Assembly (NCBI RefSeq): GCF_900188325.1
Contig: NZ_FZPD01000003.1
Span: 434,001-498,000 of the forward strand
DNA: 64,000 nucleotides
Source: Ekhidna lutea
GTDB taxonomy: Bacteria > Bacteroidota > Bacteroidia > Cytophagales > Cyclobacteriaceae
Reading direction: 5' to 3'
Numbering within the stretch: position 1 is the first letter of the stretch; each line of letters begins with the position of its first letter. A program made the position numbers and the translations under genes. Shown here one piece after another: positions 52,547 through 61,003 of the stretch. Below the pieces are notes generated by a model. That model was not told the origin of the DNA. It made no database searches and worked only from the letters and a program-made list of their open reading frames with translations.

Positions 52547-53760
52547 GACCTTCAAATAGAGACACGTTAGTGCTTTTTACGCTTAGTTATCCGTTTGGCA
52601 AGGCGGAAAGTTTTTTGGAGAATGAGATTAAGTATCTATCAAGATTTTTTAAGAAGGTATATGTTTTTCCGTCTGTTTCTGAAGGCTATTCACGACAAAT
52701 TCCATCTAATGTTCATGTGTTAGATATACCTGGAAAGATGAAAGAGTTTTCTTTCAAAATACTTTTCAAAAATTTTTCATTCTTTTTAAGAATAATATGC
52801 TATTCTATTTTTTGTTCAAAAAATAGAATTCAATACCTAAGACACATTAAAAGTGTTGCTCATTATTTTGTGATAGATATTTCTAAAGCAGAGGGAATAA
52901 AAGAATGCTTGGATCAGCATAAAATTAGCGATGCCTTTTTTTATGATTACTGGCTTCTCAATTCCAGTTTATCTCTGATTAGCATTAAGGAACAAGGGGT
53001 GATTAAGGGCAAAATTATAGCTAGGGCCCATGGATTTGATCTTTATGACAATCGACACATTGAAGGAATTGTACCCTTTAAGGAATTTAAAATAGCTCAG
53101 CTGGATCAGCTAGTAACCATATCTCTACATGGCTCTCGGTATCTTAAATCCCAGTTGAACCCTTCGCTTTGTGAAAAAATTGAGACTCATTACCTAGGCG
53201 TTGAGTCGCCGCTCAAGATTCCACTTGCTTCAAAAGGGAACTTAATAGTTTCCTGTTCTAATTTGATTGCATTAAAGAGGGTGGATTTGATTGTTAAAGC
53301 ACTCAAAAATGTTAACCACTCTGCTAAATGGATTCATTTTGGTGGAGGTCCGGAGCTAGATACAATAAAAAAATTATTAAAAGAACTTCCGGATTTTATT
53401 GAGGTCAGGTTAGCTGGTGAAGTTTCGAATCAAAAAATTCATGACTTCTATTCAAATAATCATGTTGAGTTATTTGTTTCGTTGAGTGAAAATGAGGGGC
53501 TACCCGTATCAATGATGGAAGCTCAATCATATGGCATTCCAATCTTAGGCACGGCCATCAATGGGGTTCCAGAAATTGTTAATGAATCAACAGGTATTTT
53601 AGCTCCACTGAATGTTTCGGCCAATTATGTTGCATCTATCATAAATAGAGTATTGAATAGAGAGATAATTTTTGACCGAGGGAAAATAAGAGATCATTTT
53701 GCTAATCACTTTAGTGCTGAAGTCAACTATCCAAAATTTATTGAGCAAGTCATGAAGTAG
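52543..53760 (+). CDS. Glycosyltransferase, GT4 family
   Basis: 405 residues from a TTG overlapping the methyltransferase stop (TTGA). GT-B fold: N-terminal half with FTLSYPFGKAESFLENEI, C-terminal half with SCSNLIALKRVDLIVKAL, HFGGGPELDTIKKLL and the donor site SLSENEGLPVSMMEAQSYG (about 315-333; the E-x7-E motif). Retaining transferase acting on the cytoplasmic face. Confidence 0.9.
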   Translation: MRPSNRDTLVLFTLSYPFGKAESFLENEIKYLSRFFKKVYVFPSVSEGYSRQIPSNVHVLDIPGKMKEFSFKILFKNFSFFLRIICYSIFCSKNRIQYLRHIKSVAHYFVIDISKAEGIKECLDQHKISDAFFYDYWLLNSSLSLISIKEQGVIKGKIIARAHGFDLYDNRHIEGIVPFKEFKIAQLDQLVTISLHGSRYLKSQLNPSLCEKIETHYLGVESPLKIPLASKGNLIVSCSNLIALKRVDLIVKALKNVNHSAKWIHFGGGPELDTIKKLLKELPDFIEVRLAGEVSNQKIHDFYSNNHVELFVSLSENEGLPVSMMEAQSYGIPILGTAINGVPEIVNESTGILAPLNVSANYVASIINRVLNREIIFDRGKIRDHFANHFSAEVNYPKFIEQVMK

Positions 53761-53767
53761 CTACAAT

Positions 53768-54823
53768 ATGAATGGCAAGACAATACTTCTTATTTCACCA
53801 GAGTCATGGGATGATCATCATGTTTCAAAGCATCATTATGCCGAGGAACTTGCTTTTATGGGCAATCAAGTTTATTTCTTAGAACCAAAATATGAAATTT
53901 ATAAAGAGCACATTTCCAGTGGTCTAACCTTACTGAGATATAAAAAGCATTTGTCAGGTATGCGTTTTTTACCACGAAAACTCAGGGCTAAAATAATCGT
54001 TAAGGATTTTTTGAGAATCCAGGATAACATAGGGCGTAAAATAGATATTATTTGGAACTTTGACAGTTCAAGATTTTATGAGTTGAGTGATATCCCACAC
54101 CAGGTTCTGAAAATCTGTCATTTAGTTGATTTGAATCAAAATTTTGAATGGACTACACTTGTTAAAACCGCAGACTACTGTTTTTGTGTAGCAAAGCCTA
54201 TTTTTAAAAGGTTATGTCAGTACAATGCGAATACTCATTTAATAAATCATGGTTATAGAGAATCAAAAGTAACTTTAGATGTCTCTTTACCTGGTGATAA
54301 TCATATAAAAGCCGTTTATGCAGGTAACTTAGATATAGCATATCTCGATCATCAACTTATTGCGAATTTGATCGAAACATTCACAAATGTAGATTTTATT
54401 TTTATTGGAGGATTTTCAGAAAATAACCCACTGCGTCAAATAAGGAAGAAAAATTTATTCTTAACAGGAAAGAAACCAGCAGATTCTTTAAATGCATACT
54501 ATCGTAAGGCCGATGTTCTACTTCTAGCTTATTTGGCTGATATTTATCAAGATCAGGTTTCTAATTCACATAAAATAATGGAATACCTCGGTTCAGGTAA
54601 GACGGTTATTGCATCGAAAACAACGGATTATTTGGATAGTCCTTATATTGAAATGGCTTTTTCAGAAAGTGAATATTTGAAGAAGTTTGATGATATAATT
54701 AACAACCTGGAACTTTTCAATGCAGCTTCAAAGCAACAAGAAAGAATTGATTTTGCTAGAAGTAATTCTTATGATAAGCAAATAGCCAGAATCAATAACA
54801 TTCTGACAGAAAAATCGCAATGA
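53768..54823 (+). CDS. Glycosyltransferase (GT-B, TuaH-like)
   Basis: 351 residues. Start motif ISPESWDDHHVSKHHYAEEL, then IWNFDSSRFYEL; C-terminal part with VYAGNLDIAYLDHQLI and DVLLLAYLADIY, YLGSGKTVIASKT. The pattern fits the group of TuaH-like and related GT4/GT1 transferases. Seven bases after the previous gene; its stop overlaps the next start (ATGA). Confidence 0.8.
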   Translation: MNGKTILLISPESWDDHHVSKHHYAEELAFMGNQVYFLEPKYEIYKEHISSGLTLLRYKKHLSGMRFLPRKLRAKIIVKDFLRIQDNIGRKIDIIWNFDSSRFYELSDIPHQVLKICHLVDLNQNFEWTTLVKTADYCFCVAKPIFKRLCQYNANTHLINHGYRESKVTLDVSLPGDNHIKAVYAGNLDIAYLDHQLIANLIETFTNVDFIFIGGFSENNPLRQIRKKNLFLTGKKPADSLNAYYRKADVLLLAYLADIYQDQVSNSHKIMEYLGSGKTVIASKTTDYLDSPYIEMAFSESEYLKKFDDIINNLELFNAASKQQERIDFARSNSYDKQIARINNILTEKSQ

Positions 54824-56037
54824 AAAGGGTCTTATTTGTAAGTATTGCTTTTCCTCCTAAAAAAGATCCTGAATGCATCCAAACTGCCAGGTACTTTCAT
54901 TATCTATCTAAAACAGATAAGTTTTATCTTGATGTTTTGACATCAAAGTCTCCAACATTGTTCATGCCTGAAGATCCTACATTGAACAAATATAATTGCG
55001 GATGGGACCATAAGTACGAGCTGAAGATTTTAGAAAATAAATACCTGTCTTTCATTCAGAGAAATCTATGGGAATCCCCGTTAATACTTCCGGATACCAA
55101 GGCACATTTTCATAGGCAGTGGAAGAAAGCTGTGAGTATGATTAATAATCCACCTGATATCATTTACTCAAGAAGTTATCCGCTAAGTTCTTCTGTTGCA
55201 GCTTATAAATTAGTTAAGTACTTCAAGGTTCCATGGGTGTTACATTTAAGTGACCCTTGGGAAGACTCACCCTTACACCAATATTCCCCAAAGGGAAAAT
55301 CATATCATAAAATATGGGAAAACTTATGTTTTAACCAAGCGAATGCCATATGTCTTACAAGCCAAAAATCGATTGAATTTTACTCTAAAAAGTATCCTAA
55401 ATTGGCTAATAAATTTCAGCTTTTCCCTAATGTTTTTGATCCTAGTGAGATTAAAAGAAATCGATATCAAATTCGTGATAAATTAAGGATTGTTTACACA
55501 GGAGGGCTTGCTGGAACACGGTCCCCTAATACGTTTTTAGAGGGATTACAACAATTCAATAAGGTGAGTGGGATGAGCAATTTATTAGAAGTCATTTTTG
55601 CTGGGCCCTGTGATCGGAAGATGCAGGCCGTAATCAAGAAATTCAATCTTTCAAACTTTAAATATGTAGGATCATTGTCACTCGAAGAGTCGATTAAACT
55701 TCAGCGAACAGCGGACATACTTTTGATTATTGATAGTCATATTCATTCTGAGGAGCTGTCAATGTATTTTCCTTCCAAGATTTTAGAGTATCTAATCGCT
55801 CAAAGACGAATTGTATCATTGACAACAAAAAATAGTTCCACAGCGCATATAATGAGCCAATTGGGCTTTCATTCTATAGATTTGGAGGATGTGGATGAAA
55901 TTGCGAATCATTTGGGCTTTCTTGCAGATAAATTGGTCTCAAAATCCTATTCATATTTTCAAATAGAAAATGTTCCAGAAGAATTTAGTGCTTCTTATAA
56001 TGCGAACAGGCTAGCTGAACTATTAAATAATGTATGA
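54820..56037 (+). CDS. Glycosyltransferase, GT4-like
   Basis: 405 residues. N-terminus FVSIAFPPKKDPECIQTARY, acceptor half with SRSYPLSSSVAAYKLVKYF and HLSDPWEDSP; donor half with VYTGGLAGTRSPNTFLEGL and FPSKILEYLIAQRRIVSL. Typical of transferases annotated as group 1 in surface-polysaccharide loci. Its stop overlaps the wecB start. Confidence 0.85.
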   Translation: MKRVLFVSIAFPPKKDPECIQTARYFHYLSKTDKFYLDVLTSKSPTLFMPEDPTLNKYNCGWDHKYELKILENKYLSFIQRNLWESPLILPDTKAHFHRQWKKAVSMINNPPDIIYSRSYPLSSSVAAYKLVKYFKVPWVLHLSDPWEDSPLHQYSPKGKSYHKIWENLCFNQANAICLTSQKSIEFYSKKYPKLANKFQLFPNVFDPSEIKRNRYQIRDKLRIVYTGGLAGTRSPNTFLEGLQQFNKVSGMSNLLEVIFAGPCDRKMQAVIKKFNLSNFKYVGSLSLEESIKLQRTADILLIIDSHIHSEELSMYFPSKILEYLIAQRRIVSLTTKNSSTAHIMSQLGFHSIDLEDVDEIANHLGFLADKLVSKSYSYFQIENVPEEFSASYNANRLAELLNNV

Positions 56038-57137
56038 AGAAAGTTGCAGTTATTTTTGGAACCAGACCTGAAGCTATCAAGTTAATTCCTGTTTATTTCG
56101 CTTTAAAAGAAGCTAATGTAGAAGTTCATTTGATCTCCACAGGTCAGCACCGGGAGATGCTTAATCAAATATTCAATTTTTTTGAGGTCAAACCGGATAT
56201 TGATTTGGATCTTATGACGGAAAATCAGGATTTAGTGGACCTATCTTCAGTACTCCTTTCAGGGTTGAGTAAAGTAGTAGAGGACTTGAAGCCATCTCAT
56301 ATCCTTGTGCAAGGTGATACTACAACAGCAATGATTGGATCACTTGTTGGGTTTTATAAGAAAATAAAGGTAGGTCATGTCGAAGCAGGATTACGAACGT
56401 ATAATAGGTTTTCACCTTATCCGGAGGAAGTGAATAGAAGGATAATTGGTCTGAATGCAGACATCCATTTTGCTCCAACAAGTCGTGCTGAAAAGACCTT
56501 GAATGATGAAAAGCTCACGAATATCTATAACGTGGGGAATACAGTCATTGATAGTGTTCTCCTAGCTAAAGCCAAGGTTGAGAAGAATAAAGAATCATAT
56601 CACAATACATTTCAATTCATTGAGGATTCAAAAAAAATGATCCTTATTACTGGTCATAGAAGAGAAAGTTTTGGAAAGGCGTTTGAGGATATTTGTAATG
56701 CGATTCTTCAACTAGCAAATGAGAATCCAGATCTCATTTTTGTTTACCCAGTTCATATGAATCCGCAGGTAAAAAAGCCGGTAGGTAATATTTTGCGAAG
56801 TGTTAAAAATGTATATCTAATTGATCCTGTTCCCTACGATCAAATGGTATTTTTAATGATGAATGCACATATTATATTAACAGACTCGGGTGGAATACAA
56901 GAAGAAGCTCCCTCACTAAATATACCGGTGATTGTTATGAGGGAGACAACTGAACGTCCCGAAGGGATTGATGAGGGATGTGCGATTTTAAGTGGAACGA
57001 GTCACATAGGTATAACAAGTGCTTTCAAGGTTATTTATAATGACATCACAAAATGGAAGCAAATGGCTTCTTCTCCTAATCCTTATGGTGATGGAAAGTC
57101 ATCTGAAAGAATTGCCAAAATTCTGAGTCAGGAATGA
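56034..57137 (+). CDS. wecB: UDP-N-acetylglucosamine 2-epimerase (non-hydrolysing)
   Basis: 367 residues. Signatures GTRPEAIKLIPV (about 8-19), VQGDTTTAM, VEAGLRT (about 117-123), PEEVNRRI, TGHRRESFG, DSGGIQEEAPSLNIP (about 284-298) and RETTERPEG. It interconverts UDP-GlcNAc and UDP-ManNAc, so the glycan probably has ManNAc or a derivative. No wecC dehydrogenase is in the window. Confidence 0.95.
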   Translation: MKKVAVIFGTRPEAIKLIPVYFALKEANVEVHLISTGQHREMLNQIFNFFEVKPDIDLDLMTENQDLVDLSSVLLSGLSKVVEDLKPSHILVQGDTTTAMIGSLVGFYKKIKVGHVEAGLRTYNRFSPYPEEVNRRIIGLNADIHFAPTSRAEKTLNDEKLTNIYNVGNTVIDSVLLAKAKVEKNKESYHNTFQFIEDSKKMILITGHRRESFGKAFEDICNAILQLANENPDLIFVYPVHMNPQVKKPVGNILRSVKNVYLIDPVPYDQMVFLMMNAHIILTDSGGIQEEAPSLNIPVIVMRETTERPEGIDEGCAILSGTSHIGITSAFKVIYNDITKWKQMASSPNPYGDGKSSERIAKILSQE

Positions 57138-58357
57138 AGACTTCAATTGTATATGTGTACAATAGTTTCAAAGATCCATTGTTTCAAGCAACATTGTGGT
57201 TATACCTGAAAGAGGAAGTAAAAAACAGAAGATTCAATTTTTTATTGATTACCTACGAGCAAAAGGAATTTGAGATTTCAAGGGAGGAGAAGAATCAGAT
57301 TAAAGAGGAATTAAAAGAATTCAACATTACCTGGTATCCTCTTAAATGGCATTCAGGGCGATTCAAGCTAATAAAAAAATTATTTGATTTCATTTCATCC
57401 ATATTTTTGATAGCTAAACTTTATGTCAGAAAGAAGCCATCATCAATCATTTCACTAGGGACAGTCGCAGGGAGTTTTGCTTACATAGTTTCCAGATTAT
57501 TTCGTCTAAAAAACTATATCTATCAATATGAGCGACATAGTGAGTTTTTAGCTGATTTTGGCATTTGGAGTAGAAGATCTATTTCATTCCAAATTCTTAA
57601 CTATTTCGAACGACTATCGGGCAGAAACTCTGAGCTACTCGCTACTGGAACAACCCACATGATTAAAAGGCTCGAACAGGAAGGTGTAAAGGGTGATCTT
57701 TATCTTTTACCCAGCTGTGTCAATGATTTCCACTTTCAATTTTCTGCTGAAAGTAGAGATAGAATAAGGGATTTGTTAAAAATTGGTTCCAAAAGAGTGG
57801 TAATCTATTTAGGTAAATTTGGGGGTATCTATTTTTCACTTGATGAAGTGTCAGATTTTTTTTATCAGTGGAAATGTTTAGATAAAAAAACGTTTTTCAT
57901 TGTTTTAACTCCAGAAGATTCTGAAGCTGTTGAAAACCAACTTAAAAATTCTGGGCTTTTACCAGAGTCTTTCTTTATTGGTCACGTACCGCACAGAGAA
58001 GTACCAGCTTATTTATCTGCCGCAGATATGGGTATTGTAGCAGTTCCTTCATTCCCATCGCAGAAATTCAGATCCCCAATAAAAGTAGGGGAGTATCTAT
58101 GCTGTGGCTTACCGTATGTGGTTGGTAGAGAGATTTCAAATGATGATGATGTAGCATTAAAAAGCGACGTTGGGATTGTACTCAATAGTTATAGTATGGA
58201 AGAATTAGAAAAAAACTATTCTAAAGTAGAATCCTTTTTTGATGAGGAACGCATTTCATTGAGAAAACGCTGCAGAGATGTGGGGCTTACCTATCGGGGG
58301 TTTAGCCGATTAAAAAAGAAGGGAGAGGAGATTTTCGATAAACTTGCATCCTTATAA
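57134..58357 (+). CDS. Glycosyltransferase, GT4-like
   Basis: 407 residues. N-terminus IVYVYNSFKDPLFQATLWLY, central YQYERHSEFLADFGIW, donor half VVIYLGKFGGIYFS, FFIGHVPHREVPAYLSAADM and SPIKVGEYLCCGLPYVVG, where the E-containing loop replaces the classical E-x7-E. It overlaps wecB by four bases. A 42-base gap separates it from the next gene. Confidence 0.83.
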   Translation: MKTSIVYVYNSFKDPLFQATLWLYLKEEVKNRRFNFLLITYEQKEFEISREEKNQIKEELKEFNITWYPLKWHSGRFKLIKKLFDFISSIFLIAKLYVRKKPSSIISLGTVAGSFAYIVSRLFRLKNYIYQYERHSEFLADFGIWSRRSISFQILNYFERLSGRNSELLATGTTHMIKRLEQEGVKGDLYLLPSCVNDFHFQFSAESRDRIRDLLKIGSKRVVIYLGKFGGIYFSLDEVSDFFYQWKCLDKKTFFIVLTPEDSEAVENQLKNSGLLPESFFIGHVPHREVPAYLSAADMGIVAVPSFPSQKFRSPIKVGEYLCCGLPYVVGREISNDDDVALKSDVGIVLNSYSMEELEKNYSKVESFFDEERISLRKRCRDVGLTYRGFSRLKKKGEEIFDKLASL

Positions 58358-58399
58358 TACTGTTCAAACTGATTATTTTATGAGAATTATTGGCTTTAT

Positions 58400-59368
58400 A
58401 TGCAAATTGAATTGGATTTATCGATTGTCATAATCAACTACAACACGAATGAATTAACGCGTGACTGTATAGCCTCCATTAAAGAAAATAATCATTCCTT
58501 AAATTATGAAATTATTGTTATTGATAATTCTTCGCAAAAGGAAGACCCGGAGGATATAAAGGCAGCCTATCCGGAGATTAATTTAATTACGTCGGACGAA
58601 AACCTTGGTTTTGGAAGGGCAAACAACATTGGCATCAAGATATCCAAGGGTAAGTACATTCTGCTTCTGAATTCAGATACTATCATATTGGATGATTGCC
58701 TAAGCAACTGTCTGGAATTTATGAAAAGTGAACATGCCAAATCCAATAATATTGGATTGATTGGGTGTAAGGTATTAAATGAGGATCGGACACACCAACC
58801 ATCAATTTTTAGAGACCATGATCCTTTAACCTATTTCCTTACGTCAAACTTAGTATTATCCCATCTATCGATTAGCAGAAATGCTTTCGATTTTGAGAAA
58901 ACACAAATAGTTTCTGGTGTCTCTGGCTGTTTTATGATGTTTGATTCAAGTGTTTTTAAGCACATAAAACCTTTTGATCCGGATTTTTTTATGTATGCCG
59001 AAGAATCTGAACTTTGCAGAAACAGAGTCTCAAAAAAATTTCGAATATGCTATTTCAGTAACGCATCTATCATCCACTTGGGAGGTCAAAGTTCACCAAC
59101 ATCAAAGGCAAGGTTTCAAAATATGCTCTCATATGCACTTTACAGGTATAAACTGGGGACTGGTGATTATTTTCTCTACCTTATTGCAACCCTTTTAAAC
59201 GTTCTCACTTTGTTGATTTTTCTACCTATTTTGATACTGACGAAAAAAAAATCTAGGATTTATGAGTTAAAGGGATATTTTTTGATTTTGCCATACCTTC
59301 TTTTGTACATTCCAAAATACTCTCGGAAATGGGGAGGCAGGGAAAGTCCATTAAAATTTCATAAATGA
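58400..59368 (+). CDS. Glycosyltransferase family 2 (rhamnosyltransferase-like)
   Basis: 322 residues, GT-A fold. IINYNTNELTRDCIASI (about 11-27), IDNSSQKEDP, ENLGFGRANNIGIK, NSDT as the DxD-type metal motif (about 96-99), MYAEESELCRN (about 198-208). One or two TM segments near the C-terminus (about 258-285). It resembles membrane-anchored rhamnosyl- or similar transferases. The next gene overlaps by four bases. Confidence 0.9.
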   Translation: MQIELDLSIVIINYNTNELTRDCIASIKENNHSLNYEIIVIDNSSQKEDPEDIKAAYPEINLITSDENLGFGRANNIGIKISKGKYILLLNSDTIILDDCLSNCLEFMKSEHAKSNNIGLIGCKVLNEDRTHQPSIFRDHDPLTYFLTSNLVLSHLSISRNAFDFEKTQIVSGVSGCFMMFDSSVFKHIKPFDPDFFMYAEESELCRNRVSKKFRICYFSNASIIHLGGQSSPTSKARFQNMLSYALYRYKLGTGDYFLYLIATLLNVLTLLIFLPILILTKKKSRIYELKGYFLILPYLLLYIPKYSRKWGGRESPLKFHK

Positions 59369-60219
59369 ATCGAATAATCAAATTTAAAGAATCCATTTTT
59401 GAAAAGATTGATAGGCTTTTTATTAGGATAGATAAGGGGCATTTAAGGCGTACTTCCAGCCTAAAACTCATTCCAGCTTTTCAAATGAGAAGAGGAGGTA
59501 AGGTTAGTTACGCGGAATGGGCTTATGTCATTGGCATATTCCACACATTAATCGACCAAAACTCAAGTCCTAAATGTCAGATTCTTGATGTCGGGTGCGG
59601 AACAGGACTTTTGGGAATTGCAGCATACAATCGGGTGATGAGTGGGGGGAGCTATACTGGAATAAATGTAAATGAAAAAGATGTTGAGTTTTGTCGGTCT
59701 AATTTCAAAAATGGGGAATATGATTTCATCCATTTGGATACGTATAATGCGACATACGCAAATAATCAACAAAAGCAGCCAATTCCGTGGAATCTAAGTA
59801 ATCAGAGCTATGATGTAATAACTGCTCTTTCTGTCTGGACACATTTCAACGAAAATGATGCGAGATATTATCTGAACGAAGCATCAAGGGTTCTGAAAGG
59901 AGAAGGGAGGGCAATTATCAGCTTCTTTATACTTGATAAATACTATGATACATTTTTAAAGAACAAGTCAGCGATCCCACAGCATAATGCCTTATCATTT
60001 GATTGGACTTTCAATGCTGATGCATATGATTCTTGTAATTGGAAGACTACCAAATGGGCTCTTTCACCAGAAGATGCAATTGCAATAAATGAGGATGGTT
60101 TGAATAGTTTGCTTCAGGAATCGGGTCTTGAAATTGATGGAAATTATCCCGGAACCTGGAAAAATTATCCTGGGCTGTATTTTCAAGATATTCTTATTTT
60201 GAAAAGAAAAAATGCATAA
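59365..60219 (+). CDS. SAM-dependent methyltransferase
   Basis: 284 residues. Motif I ILDVGCGTGLLGIAAYN (about 73-89), YTGINVNEKDVEFCRSNF, DVITALSVWTHFNENDARYYL. Class I fold. Its start overlaps the GT2 stop and its end overlaps the sulfotransferase start by eight bases. Third methyltransferase of the cluster. Confidence 0.88.
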   Translation: MNRIIKFKESIFEKIDRLFIRIDKGHLRRTSSLKLIPAFQMRRGGKVSYAEWAYVIGIFHTLIDQNSSPKCQILDVGCGTGLLGIAAYNRVMSGGSYTGINVNEKDVEFCRSNFKNGEYDFIHLDTYNATYANNQQKQPIPWNLSNQSYDVITALSVWTHFNENDARYYLNEASRVLKGEGRAIISFFILDKYYDTFLKNKSAIPQHNALSFDWTFNADAYDSCNWKTTKWALSPEDAIAINEDGLNSLLQESGLEIDGNYPGTWKNYPGLYFQDILILKRKNA

Positions 60220-61000
60220 AACTTTTACTATAGCAGGAATGCATCGCTCCGGAACCAGTCTAATGGCCAATTGGTTTCATAACTCCAATGCATTTTTGGG
60301 GTTTGATTTATTGGATGCTGCCTCTTCAAATAAAAAGGGTCATTTTGAAGATGTGGAATTTTTGGAGCTACATAAAAAAGATTTACGAGACAAAGGGTAT
60401 CATGAGACAGGCCTACTAATTGAGAAAGAAAAAGATTGGTTTTTCAACGATGAAAATCGTTCCATTGCATCTTCAATAATTGATAAAAGAAGTTCGTTCG
60501 AATTTTGGGGGTGGAAAGAACCGCGTACCGCTCTCTATTTGGAGCAATGGAAAAAGCTGATACCTCATCTGAAGGTAATTAGTGTATACAGGGAGCCAAC
60601 CTTAGTCATAGACTCCCTTTATCGAAGGCTTAAACGAAACAAATGGTATTATACCAGAAATCCAATCACACGATTAAAGTGGTGGGTTGATATCGATCAT
60701 AATCCAAGGAAATGGCACCACAAATTTTCAGCGGTTTATACACATTACAATAAAAAAATCATCGATTTTCACAAAGAGCATCCCAAAGATTCAATTTTGA
60801 TCAATATTGAAGACTTGTTGACTGGTGAAGAGAAAATTCGGATTGAAATTGAATCATTTTTAAGCCAAAACTTGAATTTTGTGCCTTTTTCGACGGTCTA
60901 TGAAAAGCAACTGATGAAGGGAAAGACTGATCCTTTAAATTTACCCGAAATTGAATCTTCCATTGAAATTTTTGGGTTAATGGAGGATTTGAAGGTTTAG
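60212..61000 (+). CDS. P-loop sulfotransferase-like protein
   Basis: 262 residues. The 5'-phosphosulfate-binding loop of PAPS sulfotransferases is seen at the N-terminus as GMHRSGTSLMANWF (about 8-21); VISVYREPTLVIDSLYRR (about 125-142) matches the 3'-phosphate-binding segment (R/S positions). It may sulfate a sugar of the polysaccharide, a modification common in marine bacteria (inference). The next gene starts 3 bases later. Confidence 0.85.
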   Translation: MHKTFTIAGMHRSGTSLMANWFHNSNAFLGFDLLDAASSNKKGHFEDVEFLELHKKDLRDKGYHETGLLIEKEKDWFFNDENRSIASSIIDKRSSFEFWGWKEPRTALYLEQWKKLIPHLKVISVYREPTLVIDSLYRRLKRNKWYYTRNPITRLKWWVDIDHNPRKWHHKFSAVYTHYNKKIIDFHKEHPKDSILINIEDLLTGEEKIRIEIESFLSQNLNFVPFSTVYEKQLMKGKTDPLNLPEIESSIEIFGLMEDLKV

Positions 61001-61003
61001 TGG